NCBI GenBank assembly: GCA_039654915.1
Contig: CM077597.1
Coordinates: forward strand, 76,758,001 to 76,822,000
Length of the DNA stretch: 64,000 bases
DNA from: Aquilaria yunnanensis
Lineage: Eukaryota; Streptophyta; Magnoliopsida; Malvales; Thymelaeaceae
Direction of reading: 5' to 3'
The translations under genes were made by a program, and so were the position numbers. Within the stretch, counting starts at the first letter, position 1, and each line of letters opens with the position of its first letter. Shown piece by piece: positions 1-10,843 of the stretch. The notes under the pieces were generated by a model, which saw nothing but the letters and a program-made list of their open reading frames with translations, was not told the DNA's origin and did no database searches.

Positions 1-953
1 AGTAATAATGCAAAAATTAAAAGGTTAGTAACAATAATAGTATTAAAAGTTAGTTGTTAGTAAGTTAATAACAACAATAAAAAAGGGGGTTAGTAATAAA
101 CAAATAATAAACAAACAAGTAAAAATTAAAAGGGTTAGTAATTAATTCTGCAAGAATAAAATACAAAGTTAGTGACCAAAGCGAAAGAAATTGAAAAGAT
201 GAAGGATTAAATGAGAGTTGTACCCTTGATTTTAAATTCTGAATTCTGAGAAATGGAAACAGAGGGCGCGCGGGGGGGGGGAAGAAGATGGCTTAATCGT
301 CAAAATGAAAAGTTTTGAGATTTTCTGAGGAAAGGAAGGAGAGCTAGGGACTAAGGCTGTAATTTTTTTCTATTTTAAAAACGGAGCTCTAAGCTTTTCT
401 TTCTATTTTTCTCTGTGTTCAGCACAAAATTTGGGGGGCTATTTATAGAGGAAGTTTAGCTGAACTGTTGATGGATAAATTAATAAAAAATTTCAAACTT
501 ATCTCTTAAATTGGTAAAATGACAATTTTAGTCCTTTACGTCTCTCAGCCTCAGGATAAGTTCCTGAAGCTTCTGATTTTGACAATTTTATCGTTTTCTG
601 TCAATTTGAGCCAAAAACGTCGGCAGGCTCAAAATTTTATGTGACAAACTACCAAATGCTCCTGGAACTTTTAGAATTTGTCAATTTTTTCCGAAACTTC
701 TCAATTTTGTCATTTTTACCTCAAACTTTTAATTTTTTGTCATTTTTTTCATGAAATTTTATTTTATTTCAAACATACACATATTCACACATATATCATT
801 TTAAATCAAATTTTCACAAAACAAAAATATATTTTAAACTAATTAAATTTTTTTTAATAATAATAGTAATATATATTTTTTTTTAAATTAATTTTTTTTT
901 AATAAAATTTTTTTCAAAATTTTAAAACACCCGGACGAAATTGGGTGTCAACA
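1..953 (-). repeat. 3' LTR of the left element (cut by the window edge)
   Basis: The minus-strand LTR begins TGTTGACACCC at 953 and follows LTR B (17122-18070) almost base for base down to position 1. It holds U3, a TATA box (CTATAAATAG in minus orientation near 440-450) and part of R/U5. The near identity with LTR B points to recent shared origin or conversion. Confidence 0.9.
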
Positions 954-1018
954 GCTGCCCCCCTTTGCATGCTTCATGGGACATGATGTATGCAAAGTCG
1001 TTACCAAATTTCGTCCGG
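931..1018 (-). other. Nested inverted repeats around the polypurine tract (left copy)
   Basis: CCGGACGAAATT at 931-942 lies inside the LTR and pairs with AATTTCGTCCGG at 1007-1018 in the internal region. An inner pair, CTTTGCAT at 963-970 and ATGCAAAG at 990-997, lies between them. The polypurine tract (954-968) sits between the arms. The same layout recurs at about 18050-18135 and 56948-57035. Confidence 0.8.
954..968 (-). other. Polypurine tract (left element)
   Basis: On the minus strand this reads GCAAAGGGGGGCAGC and directly adjoins the TGTTGACA start of the 3' LTR, the expected place for plus-strand priming. The same tract adjoins LTR B (18071-18085) and the right 3' LTR (56998-57012). 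Confidence 0.85.
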
Positions 1019-1060
1019 CTTAGGTAGGCATTGAGAATGTTCTCGCCGCCCAAACAGTAA

Positions 1061-1312
1061 GGTTTAAGGAAAGGTCCTTAAAACCTCTAACGATAGGAAA
1101 GCTCCTATTGTTGTAAGATGGACTGATTGATTGATTATTTGTTTGAGGCTAAGGAAAGGTCCTTAGAACCTCTAACGATAGGAAAGCTCCTATCGTTGTA
1201 AGATGGACTGATGGATTGATTGTTTGTTTTAGGTTAAGGAAATGTCCTTAGAACCTCTAACGATAGGAAAGCTCCTATCGTTGTAAGATGGACTGATTGA
1301 TTGATTATTTGT
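1061..1312 (-). repeat. Three ~85-90 bp repeats with hairpins
   Basis: Three direct units each contain CGATAGGAAAGCTCCTATCG, an 8-bp stem with an AAGC loop (one unit has a mismatch), and the smaller palindrome AAGGAAAGGTCCTT or a variant. They lie between the polypurine tract and the satellite array, and recur next to LTR B (about 18178-18430) and in the right element (about 56656-56912). Confidence 0.85.
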
Positions 1313-3875
1313 TTTCGAGGCAAAGGTTCCATCCTTAAAACCTCGGATTGATTGATTGATCTCGAGGCAAAGGTTCCATCCTTAAAACCCCGGATTGATT
1401 GATTGATGTCGAGGCAAAGGTTCCATCCTTAAAACCTTGAATTGATTGATTGATGTCGAGGCAAAGGTTCCATCCTTAAAACCTCGGATTGATAATTGAT
1501 CTCGAGGCAAAGGTTCCATCCTTAAAACCCCGGATTGATTGATTGATCTCGAGGCAAAGGTTCTATCCTTAAAACCTCGGATTGATTGATTGATCTCGAG
1601 GCAAAGGTTCCATCCTTAAAACCCCGGATTGATTGATTGATCTCGAGGCAAAGGTTCCATCCTTAAAACCTCGAATTGATTGATTGATGTCGAGGCAAAG
1701 GTTCCATCCTTAAAACCTCGGATTGATAATTGATCTCGAGGCAAAGGTTCCATCCTTAAAACCCCGGATTGATTGATTGATCTCGAGGCAAAGGTTCCAT
1801 CCTTAAAACCCCGGATTGATTGATTGATGTCGAGGCAAAGGTTCCATCCTTAAAACCTCGAATTGATTGATTGATGTCGAGGTAAAGGTTCCATCCTTAA
1901 AGCCTCGAATTGATTGATTGTTTTCGAGGCAAAGGTTCCATCCTTAAAACCTTCATGATGAAAATTGATTATTTTCGAGGCAAATGTTCCATCCTTAAAA
2001 CCCCGATGATGAAAATTGATTGTTTTCGAGGCAAAGGTTCCATCCTTAAAACCCCGATGATGAAAATTGATTATTTTCGAGGCAAAGGTTCCATCCTTAA
2101 AACCCCGATGATGAAAATTGATTGTTTTCGAGGCAAAGGTTTCATCCTTAAAACCCCGATGATGAAAATTGATTGTTTTCGAGGCAAAGGTTTCATCCTT
2201 AAAACCTCGGATTGATTGATTGATGTCGAGGCAAAGGTTCCATCCTTAAAACCTCAACGATTGATTGATCTCGAGGCAAAGGTTCCATCCTTAAAACCTC
2301 GAATTGATTGATTGATGTCGAGACAAAGGTTCCATCCTTAAAACCCCGGATTGATTAATTGATGTCGAGGTAAAGGTTCCATCCTTAAAACCTCGACGAT
2401 GAAAATTGATTGTTTTCGAGGAAAAGGTTCCATCCTTAAAACCTCGGATTGATTGATTGATGTCGAGGCAAAGGTTCCATCCTTAAAACCTCAACGATTG
2501 ATTGATTTCGAGGCAAAGGTTCCATCCTTAAAACCTCGAATTGATTGATTGATCTCGAGGTAAAGGTTCCATCCTTAAAACCCCGGATTGATTGATTGAT
2601 GTCGAGGCAAAGGTTCCATCCTTAAAACCTCGAATTGATTGATTGATCTCGAGGCAAAGGTTTCATCCTTAAAACCTCGGATTGATTGATTGATGTCGAG
2701 GCAAAGGTTCCATCCTTAAAACCTCGAATTGATTGATTGATCTCGAGGTAAAGGTTCCATCCTTAAAACCCCGGATTGATTGATTGATGTCGAGGCAAAG
2801 GTTCCATCCTTAAAACCTCGAATTGATTGATTGATCTCGAGGAAAAGGTTCCATCCTTAAAACCTCGGATTGATTGATTGATGTCGAGGCAAAGGTTCCA
2901 TCCTTAAAACCTCAACGATTGATTGATTTTGAGGCAAAGGTTCCATCCTTAAAACCTCGAATTGATTGATTGATGTCGAGGCAAAGGTTCCATCCTTAAA
3001 ACCCCGGATTGATTAATTGATTTCGAGGCAAAGGTTCCATGCTTAAAACCTCGAATTGATTGATTGATCTCGAGGCAAAGGTTTCATCCTTAAAACCTCG
3101 GATTGATTGATTGATGTCGAGGCAAAGGTTCCATCCTTAAAACCTCGAATTGATTGATTGATCTCGAGGTAAAGGTTCCATCCTTAAAACCCCGGATTGA
3201 TTGATTGATGTCGAGGCAAAGGTTCCATCCTTAAAACCTCGAATTGATTGATTGATCTCGAGGCAAAGGTTCCATCCTTAAAACCTCGGATTGATTGATT
3301 GATGTCGAGGCAAAGGTTCCATCCTTAAAACCTCAACGATTGATTGATCTCGAGGCAAAGGTTCCATCCTTAAAACCTCGAATTGATTGATTGATGTCGA
3401 GGCAAAGGTTCCATCCTTAAAACCCCGGATTGATTAATTGATGTCGAGGTAAAGGTTCCATCCTTAAAACCTCGACGATGAAAATTGATTGTTTTCGAGG
3501 CAAAGGTTCCATCCTTAAAACCTCGAATTGATTGATTGATCTCAAGGCAAAGGTTCCATCCTTAAAACCTCGGATTGATGAAAATTGATTGTTTTTTTAG
3601 GCTAAGGTTCCATCCTTAAAACCTCGAATTGATTGTTTTCGAGGCAAAGGTTCCATCCTTAAAACCTCGAATTGATTGTTTTCTCGAGGCAAAGGTTCCA
3701 TCCTTAAAACCCCGGATTGATTAATTGATGTCGAGGTAAAGGTTCCATCCTTAAAACCTCGACGATTGATTGAGTTCGAGGCAAAGGTTCCATCCTTAAA
3801 ACCTCGGATTGATAATTGATTGTTTTCGAGGCAAAGGTTCCATCCTTAAAACCTCGATGATGAAAATTAATTTTG
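1313..3875 (-). repeat. Satellite-like tandem array, 44-51 bp unit (left element)
   Basis: More than fifty units share the core AGGCAAAGGTTCCATCCTTA followed by AAACC and a (TTGA)n-like spacer. Spacer variants give unit lengths of about 44, 47 and 51 bp. The 51-bp form (near 1950-2200) has no stops in some frames, hence long repetitive ORFs with no coding value. Tandem repeats close to the 3' end are a known trait of Ogre/Tat elements. Confidence 0.95.
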
Positions 3876-4420
3876 AGGCTAAGGAGCTTTCCTTATGACC
3901 TCGAGCGAAATTTATATGAAAGTAATTGAAATTGGAATAATTTTCTTTGAAAGTGTGAATTTTCATAATAGGCGAGTGCAAAGAATTAGGCTTCGATAAA
4001 ACGAGTGAATCTTGATGACGACAATAACACTGACAAATTATGTAAAGGGAACGGATGTTTGGAATCAATATCCAAGGTTAATCTAATATTTCCTTCAGTA
4101 AATATAGATTCCCTTGTGAGATATGTCATCCAAATAAGGTTAAAGCTTAACTACCCCAAAATGTTATGCCTAGTAGACCTAATAGGATGCGTCTCAAGAG
4201 TAACAAAAATTACTCTTTACTCAGCCATTCCAACCTAAAGGCATTGTCTCATGGTTTTAATATCAGCATGGACGAAACTATCTTATAAGATAACAAAATT
4301 CCCTGAAAAGAAAAACTGAAATACGAAAGAAAATGCTGATAATTAAAACGAAAGGACAAGAAAAACGGATCAGATCGCTTCTTTCTTCCACAATACTTCA
4401 ACAGGGTGAGTAGAGGACCA
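3876..4420 (-). other. 3' flank of the left LOG gene
   Basis: About 545 bp between the satellite array and the LOG stop codon. It matches 54446-54995 of the right element in inverted order. Short ORFs on both strands are not conserved as a set. No domain was recognised; it may hold the LOG 3' untranslated region. Confidence 0.6.
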
Positions 4421-5050
4421 TTATTGGAGTGAACTGGTCGGAAAAGACTGTCGTGTCCAGTCTATCTGAATCATTGCTGGATCTGGTTCAGGAACAAAAG
4501 CTTGTATTTTATCTAGCAATTCTTCAGCAGTTGTTGCGGATATTATAATTCGCCGTGCCACTCTTGATATGAAATTCTTCTGCATAGCATAATCCATAAA
4601 AGCTATCAGACCTGTAAAGAAATTGTTAACATTTAAAAGCCCAATGGGTTTCTTATGCAAATTAAGTTGGGCCATGGAAGCAATTTGAAAGACTTCTCCC
4701 AATGTGCCAAAACCACCTGGTAGAGCGATAAAAGCATCAGCATTTAAAAGCATTTGTAACACACGCTCTTGCAAATTTTTAACCACTAATTCTTCTCCAA
4801 TCGTGCCCCCGGAAACAAATTTCAAAGGTCCAGGGATGATGCCCAAAACTTGACTTCCTCCTAAAGATGCTGCTGATGCTACACCTCCCATTAATCCGAC
4901 ACTACCTCCTCCATAAACTAAATGTATTTTTCGCTCAGCTAATACTCTACCCAAATGGTTGGCTGCCTTTAAATACTCTTCATCTTTTCCAGGAAAAGCC
5001 CCAGAAAATACACAAATACTTCGGGATTTACGAGTTGGGGTTTTCTCCAT
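4421..5050 (-). CDS. LOG-type cytokinin riboside 5'-monophosphate phosphoribohydrolase (left copy)
   Basis: The 209-residue ORF matches the LOG/TIGR00730 lysine-decarboxylase-like fold. Known LOG enzymes release active cytokinin base from cytokinin nucleotides in the cytosol. Visible motifs: FSGA near residues 15-18, VYGGGSVGLMG at 45-55, SGGTIGEE at 80-87, an arginine at 96 in NLQER, and PGGFGTLGE at 111-119, which keeps the family glutamate. Length is near the usual plant LOG size. The frame is open 29 codons further upstream, but ATG 5050 is chosen because the right copy starts there and a TATA box lies at 5081-5091. There are no introns, whereas plant LOG genes normally have several, so a cDNA-derived or viral origin is possible. 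About 25 of 209 residues differ from the right copy (about 88% identity). Catalysis is untested. Confidence 0.87.
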   Translation of the reverse strand: MEKTPTRKSRSICVFSGAFPGKDEEYLKAANHLGRVLAERKIHLVYGGGSVGLMGGVASAASLGGSQVLGIIPGPLKFVSGGTIGEELVVKNLQERVLQMLLNADAFIALPGGFGTLGEVFQIASMAQLNLHKKPIGLLNVNNFFTGLIAFMDYAMQKNFISRVARRIIISATTAEELLDKIQAFVPEPDPAMIQIDWTRQSFPTSSLQ

Positions 5051-5556
5051 TCCTATCCTTACCCTTATGAGAAAAGAGGATATATTTATAGAGATGAAGA
5101 GATAAGGTAATAATTTTATTTTCAAGAATGGATACATTATTGCCAGCTATTCACAGTAGTCACGAGTATGACTTTGGTCAGGTATGGGTACACTATCGTT
5201 AAAAGAGGAGGAAAATTTTCAAAATAGCTGCTAGCATGTACAGTAGTCACTACTATAGCTTACGTCAGGAGTAGGTACATGATTGTTGGAAGAGAAGGAA
5301 AATTTTAAAAAGTGGCAGCTATATACAGTAATCATAACTGTATCTCATGTCAGGAGTGGGTACATTATTGGGAGGATAATTTCAAAAGTGACAGCTAGCA
5401 TGTACAGTAATCGTGACTTTGGTTCACGTCAGTAGTGAATACATTATTACCAAAAGGGGAGGAAAATTTCAAAAGCGACAGCTAGCACGTACAGTAATCG
5501 TGACTTTGATCCTCGTCTTCCACTGGCTTTGCGTCCAGTAATGGCTTCAATGCTTT
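5051..5556 (-). promoter_or_regulatory. LOG promoter with tandem ~80-90 bp repeats (left copy)
   Basis: Several imperfect units contain ACTGTACATGCTAGCTGTCG-like sequence, a CCTCCCCTTTTGG-like stretch and, on the minus strand, TGACGTRA-like sites resembling as-1/bZIP half sites. A TATA box (CTATAAATATA on the minus strand) lies at 5081-5091, about 40 bp before the ATG. The arrangement equals 53262-53815 in the right copy. Promoter function is inferred. Confidence 0.65.
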
Positions 5557-6108
5557 CTATGAATCGGTGATTTGCATCTCATCTTAGCTTTCTCACAAAC
5601 TGGCAAACAGGGTCATTTTGGGTCAGATTCCCAAGACTGTAACGATCTCATTTTTTTTTTGGAAAATTGTCCATAATCCAACAACCTCAAATTGCACTAT
5701 TCCGCAAGAATGCGCTTCAAGAACCTCTCAAATATCTTCTAGAGATTCCTTACGCAAGCCATTCTTAATGAATCTTATTCTATCATTACGATTTCTGGTG
5801 ATCACTCCTGGAGAACGACATTTATTGCCGCAAATCCACCATCCACGATTATGACAAACGCATATCCTCTTTGCTCTTCTTTTTTTGGCATAAGCGCTTT
5901 TACCAAAGCCGGGCATACGGGGAAAGAACGCATCTGGAACTTCACCAGCCAAACGAACTTTAGCTTCGATTAGCCATCGCACATTATCAGGAATGCCTTT
6001 GTGCATAAATAGTCGGAATCGTTCACATCTAGCTTGATAAACCTTTTTAAGAACATTTATTGGGAAAGAAGAGAAATATTTTCGTAGGGTGGAAAGAGAA
6101 GACTCCAT
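5557..6108 (-). pseudogene. CRP3, carlavirus-type cysteine-rich protein, broken (left copy)
   Basis: Homologous to the intact right CRP3 at 52666-53214. The N-terminal half and the four-cysteine motif are present, but a TGA replaces the CGA arginine codon of the right copy, so the frame closes at 5728. Further on there is an expanded A-run near 5649-5660, with a net gain of 3 bp over the whole gene. The start at 6108 is the ATG aligned with its paralogues; another in-frame ATG lies five codons upstream at 6123. A shortened product of about 126 residues would still contain the basic/cysteine region, so partial function cannot be excluded. Confidence 0.8.
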
Positions 6109-6361
6109 TGATGAAGGAGGCATAGAAGGAAATTAGTGATTGTAGGAAACGTAAATAAATGATTTTGAGAGTTATGGAGTACCATATCCTGAAGGAAGAA
6201 CATATATTTATAGTGATGAAAGGATGAAGCGTTTATTACACTTACAGAAGCTAGTACATTGTTGTCAAAAGAAAAGACAAATGACAACTTAAATGTACAG
6301 CAATCATGACTGTCGTTCTCATCTTCTACCGATTTATGTCCATTAATGACTTTAATGCCAT
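6109..6361 (-). promoter_or_regulatory. CRP3 promoter region (left copy)
   Basis: Intergenic segment with a TATA box (TATTTATAG on the given strand, near 6204-6212) and, near 6296-6311, the complement of the shared ACAGTCATGATTGCTGTACA box. The same box and spacing precede the other cassette genes. Confidence 0.6.
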
Positions 6362-6910
6362 CTATGAATCGGGGATTCGCTTCTCATCCAGTTTTCTTAC
6401 AAACTGGCAAACAGGATCGTTTAAAGTCAGATTCCCAAGACTGTAACGGTCTTGTTCTTTACAGAAAGTTATCCATAAATCGATAATTTTATATTGCACA
6501 AATCCGCAAGAATGCGCTTCAAGAGTCCCCCGGATATCCTCCAGAGATTCATTACGCAGGCCATTCTTAATGAATTTTCTTTTATCTTCACGATTTGTGG
6601 AGATGTATCCTAAAGAGCGACATTTAGTATTACAATTCCATCGCCCACATTTATAACACACGCCTAGTCTCTTTGCTCTTCGCCTTTTGGCATAACGGCT
6701 TTTACCTAAACCGGGCATGCGGGGCATAAATGCATCTGGAACTTCACCCGCCAGACGGACCTTAGCTTCAATTATCCACTGCACATTATCGGGAATGCCT
6801 TTGCGTGTAAAAACTCTGATTCTTTCACATCTAGCAAGGTAGATCTTTTTAAGGACTTTTATTGGAAGGGAAGGAAAGTATTTTCGCAGTGCTGAAAGAG
6901 TAGAATCCAT
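6362..6910 (-). CDS. CRP2, carlavirus-type four-cysteine basic protein (left copy)
   Basis: A 182-residue ORF from a clear ATG. Residues 70-81 are strongly basic (GKSRYAKRRRAKR region), followed by a C-x2-C-x4-C-x3-C cluster at residues 85, 88, 93 and 97. A basic arginine-rich run leading straight into a four-cysteine finger is the hallmark of the carlavirus cysteine-rich nucleic-acid-binding proteins (Carla_C4-like). These are known as silencing suppressors and, in some cases, nuclear transcription modulators. The protein is longer than the usual viral form, with a conserved N-terminal block (LRKYFPSLP) and a conserved C-terminal block (NDPVCQFVRKLD). It is not a retroviral CCHC knuckle. Middle gene of three tandem paralogues. 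Cellular role is unknown and the viral affinity was judged by eye. Confidence 0.8.
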   Translation of the reverse strand: MDSTLSALRKYFPSLPIKVLKKIYLARCERIRVFTRKGIPDNVQWIIEAKVRLAGEVPDAFMPRMPGLGKSRYAKRRRAKRLGVCYKCGRWNCNTKCRSLGYISTNREDKRKFIKNGLRNESLEDIRGTLEAHSCGFVQYKIIDLWITFCKEQDRYSLGNLTLNDPVCQFVRKLDEKRIPDS

Positions 6911-7156
6911 TGATGAGAGAAGAATTTGAGAGATGATGGAAAGGAATTAGTTATTGAAGGAAACTTAGATAACCGACTGGAAGAACATGCATTTATAGCG
7001 ATGAAATGGATAACGTGTCGATTACACTTACGGGAGCAAATACATTATTAAAAGAAAAATGGAAAATTTTAAATATGATAAATTGTATGTACAGTGATTG
7101 TGACTGTGGCTCACATCTTCCACTGGTTTTACGTCCAGTAACGGGATTAATGGCTT
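6911..7156 (-). promoter_or_regulatory. CRP2 promoter region (left copy)
   Basis: About 245 bp with a TATA-like ATTTATAG (minus-strand CTATAAAT) near 6991-6998 and the shared CACAGTCAC..CTGTACAT box, in inverse orientation near 7086-7112. It corresponds to 51653-51900 in the right copy. Confidence 0.6.
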
Positions 7157-7705
7157 CTATGAGTCGAGGATTTGCTTCCCATCCAGTTTCCTTACAAGCT
7201 GACAAATAGGGTCGTTTAACGTCAGATTCCCGGGACTGTATCGTTCTCGTTCTTCATGAAAAATGCTCCACAAACCAAGTAGTTCACGTTGCACAGATCC
7301 ACAAGAATGCGTCTCAAGAGTCAATTGGATATCATCCAACGAGTCTTTACTCAAGCCATTCTTAATGAATCGTATTTTATCTTCTCGATTATCAGAGATC
7401 ATCCCTAAAGAACGACATTTAGTATTACAAGTCCACCGTCCACATTTATGGCAGACTTGTAACCTTTTCGCTCTTCGCTTTTTGGCATAAGAGCTTTTGC
7501 CTATACCAGGCATGTGAGACACAAATGCCTCTGGGATTTCACCTGCTAGACGAACCTTGGCTTCGATTAACCACCGCACATCTTCAGGGATTCCTTTGTG
7601 CATCAGAACTCTTAATCGTTCACAGCGAACTTGGTAGATCTTTTTGAGGATGTTCATTGGGAGAGAAGGGAAATACTTTCGCAAGGCGGAAAAAGTAGGA
7701 TCCAT
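7157..7705 (-). CDS. CRP1, carlavirus-type four-cysteine basic protein (left copy, intact)
   Basis: 182 residues from ATG 7705. It has the same architecture as CRP2: N-terminal LRKYFPSLP block, basic KKRRAKR at 75-81, cysteines at 85, 88, 93 and 97, and the C-terminal block ending KLDGKQILDS. First gene of the cassette in element orientation, with LOG last. The right copy has TTG where this copy has ATG. The basic/cysteine module suggests nucleic-acid binding and nuclear entry; silencing suppression would be by analogy with carlavirus proteins only. Confidence 0.8.
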   Translation of the reverse strand: MDPTFSALRKYFPSLPMNILKKIYQVRCERLRVLMHKGIPEDVRWLIEAKVRLAGEIPEAFVSHMPGIGKSSYAKKRRAKRLQVCHKCGRWTCNTKCRSLGMISDNREDKIRFIKNGLSKDSLDDIQLTLETHSCGSVQRELLGLWSIFHEERERYSPGNLTLNDPICQLVRKLDGKQILDS

Positions 7706-10700
7706 TTTCTAGGAGGAAGTAAAAGAAAGAAGGGGTGAAGGAATCAGTTATTATGGGCAACTGAGAGAACCGACTTGAGAGTCACGGAGTACCGTATCCG
7801 CCGTTTAACCGGAAAAGTAGATCCTACTTCATTTTGATAGATATTTTTTTTTTTATCCGTTGATCCAGTCCTCGATTATTGAATCCATTGTCCGCTTTTG
7901 ACAAAGTTTCAACGACAATATTTCTTGATGTCTGCCTTATCTTTGACCACAGCTATCTCTTATCTTGGATGCTGCTAAGCTGGCATCAATCCTGTCCTTT
8001 CAGGTGTAGCCTCGATTATTGAATCAATTGCCAAGCTTTTGACAATATTGTCTACTTTATCCTTTTTGATATCTGCCTTATCCTTGGCTATAGCTATCTC
8101 TTATTTTGGATACTACTAGCTGATGTCAATCCTGTCCTTCCAGGTGTAGTCTCGATTATTGAATCAATTGCCAGGCTTTTGACATATTGTCTACCTTATC
8201 CTTGAATTCCTGATGCGGGTTGGTCCTGCATATTAGCTGTGTATCCAGTGATAGATTGGTAAGAGCTGATATTATTGAGATCTCAGCTTATACTGCTGTA
8301 ACGGTGCGGTGGATGTGTTTCCCATTTGATTCCTATCGTGTAAAAATCATGCATGCATGATGTGAAATGCATGAATGCAAAGCATGTGTAATTGATGGTT
8401 TTTTTTTTTTATTTTTATTTTTATTTTTATTTATATTTATTTTTTTATTTTTTATTTTTTTTGGATTGATCTAGTTCTTCATATCTTTGCTTTACTGGAT
8501 CCTCTTTATAATTGCCTTCTTGGACTATCATTGAATCTCTTTATGCTTTCCAGCTTTTGTTCACTGCCTCAAAAGCCCAACTCTTTTCAAAATCCCCTTT
8601 CTTTGACTTGTTCTTGAATTTCGGCCTCAATTTCTTTAAAGTTGGCCCGCCTCATAATTTATATCTCTTTCGGGTACTCATCCATTGTCATGGATTTGAT
8701 ACCATCAAAGGCTTTACTTTCAATGTCTGCTTTGCCCATTTTCTTCTGGCCGTGCGGACACTTGTTTACCCCCATGTTACAGTCCGAATGATTGCTCTTC
8801 CTTAGACTCAGGTTCTGATCCATAAGACTTGCCCCCTTGTCTATTGAGCTTCTTTCTTGGCAGTACTTTTCTTGCGCTTAGTAGAGACTACTTTGCCCCC
8901 TTGATTATGGTGTTTATGTGAAAAGAGATATCATCTCGCCTTTGATTTAACAGAAGGTTGAGGATTTCTAGACCTTTGTGATGGCACTTGATCGTAAATT
9001 TCTCTTACAAGAACCACATCTTATTAAAGAAAGACTCAAGCTATCTCCTTACTTTTAAGTCTACATACATTAATGAATAATGGTTTGGCCTTAAAGAAAA
9101 ACTTTCATCAATTTTCAAAGCTTGACAAAGTAATTTACGGTCTTTGTTTTCAATTAAAATGTCCTGTCATTCTTCCCTTTCCAACTTGAAGACATAAACT
9201 GTGCAAGGCAATAAGGTAGAAACATGATTCACAATAATAGCCTTTTAACTGAATGAGGATGATATCGAGAGGTAAATGTTAGGTGTGAGGAAAGTTAAGT
9301 TTGAATGTTTTTTTTTTTTTGTGGCAGTCTTTTAGCTGAATGAGAATGATATTAAGAGGTAAATATTAGGTCTGAATAAAGTTAAGTTTGAGTGGTGTGA
9401 AAGAAGGGTCTTTTAATACTACTCGTGAGCAAATTTGATTATGGTGAAAAACTCAATAGTGATGACCTCAAACTTGCCACTCTTTCCAGAAAGTTAGACC
9501 TCATCTGTTGCCCCCCAACTATTGTGATCTTTATGCATGCTTGGTTTGAGGGTTGCTTTTGTGTTCTAAACCGCCTTTGCAGGTTTTCAGTTTAGAATCC
9601 ATAGCTCACTTTTTTTCTTTTTTTTTTTTTTTTTTTTCTAGTTTGAGCCCTTTTTCCTCTTTTTTTTTTTTGTTTTTTTGTTTTTTTGTGTGAGCTATGG
9701 TGATAACATACTTGATAACTCTCTTGAAGTGAGATGACTCAAGTGGCCTTGCTTGCTCGTGCTTGTTCTCAGTTCTTTTTGGTTTTGAATTTTCCCTTGT
9801 TGGCTTTTTGGTGGAAGGGATGAACTTTTTCCTTTTCGGAGTTTTTGTTACAGAGAACCGAGATCATAGCCTTCTTGAAATGAGATGATTCAAGTGGCCT
9901 TACTTGCTTGTGTTTGCTCTCAGTCTCGCTTTTTTTGGTTTTGAATTTTCCCTTGTTGGCTTTTTGATGGAAGGGATGAACTTTTTCCCTTTTTTTTTTT
10001 TTGGAGTTTGTGTTATGGAGAACCGAGATCATAGCCTTCTTGAAGTAAGATGACTCAAGTGGCTTTATTTGCTTCTCAGTCTCTTTTTTTTTTTGGATTT
10101 TTTTTTCTTGTTTGGATTTTCTCTTTAATGGCTTTTGATGGAAGGGAGGAACTTCTTTCCTTTGTTGGAATTTGTGTTGTGGAAAACTGAGAATTTTTTT
10201 TTGTATTGAGCATTTGTGAGAATTGGGAGGCCACTGAAGTCATTTAATATGAGAGCTAACTTCTTTGGAAGTTAATCCCGGACTCCTTGCAAGGATGTTG
10301 ATAACCACTGTGAATTCTTTTTTAGGGTTGAGGTGCAACATTTGGAATCCTTCTTACTAGATTTGGTAGCACTTTGAAGATCATTACTATCAAATCTCCC
10401 TTAACTTTTATTTTCACCCACGAGTAGTATTGTTTACAAAGTAAAGTGTGATGGTAATAATGGATAGTATAATGGCAAAGAGTGAGAGATAGATGTAAGA
10501 AAAATGAAATTTTTGGTAGAAAGTGGTAGAATATGTGGATGTAAAAATGAAATTTTAGTAAAAAGTGGTAGAATGCACACATTACATCTTTTTGTTGTAC
10601 CAAGAAAAAGAATACCAGGTGCCCATTTAACAAAGACTACACCCTAGATTCTGGACTAAATCTAGGAGATTTTTACTATTAGATTACTTTGGCAAGCTAT

Positions 10701-10843
10701 CAAAGATACAAGTTTATTCAAAGGATTCCTTGTCATTCAAAAATGTGTGCGAACTGTTAGGTCAGATCTGACTTGGAGGCCTTCCAAAGTCAATGTAATT
10801 CTAGCTCGAAATCTTCACTTTTCAATTATCAATCACATCGGGC
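7706..10843 (-). other. Repeat-rich spacer between gag-like ORF and CRP1 (left)
   Basis: No supportable gene in 3.1 kb. From the CRP1 side it holds the CRP1 5' region without a clear TATA box, a three-unit repeat at about 7870-8215, a low-complexity T-rich run (8400-8460), a unique stretch (8460-9220), about two units of a ~124-bp repeat (9220-9430) and T-rich repeats (9600-10330). It matches 47470-51103 of the right element, which is longer because of extra repeat units. Confidence 0.75.
7870..8215 (-). repeat. ~125-130 bp tandem repeat, about three units (left)
   Basis: Each unit carries a GTCTCGATTATTGAATC-like segment, a TTTGACAATATTGTC-like segment and TATCTCTTATCTTGGAT. Counterpart in the right element at about 50580-50935. 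Confidence 0.75.

Noticed and set aside
1313..3875. CRISPR-like regular repeats
   Set aside because: Spacers are themselves repeated (ATTGATTGATTG variants), and the context is a plant retrotransposon; it is a satellite array.
5051..5137. LOG start 29 codons upstream at 5137
   Set aside because: The extra segment overlaps the TATA box and is not in frame with a start in the right copy; ATG 5050 is conserved.
8512..8805. 97-codon plus-strand ORF also present at 20052-20345
   Set aside because: The two copies are the same duplicated spacer DNA; the right element does not keep the ORF and no domain is visible.
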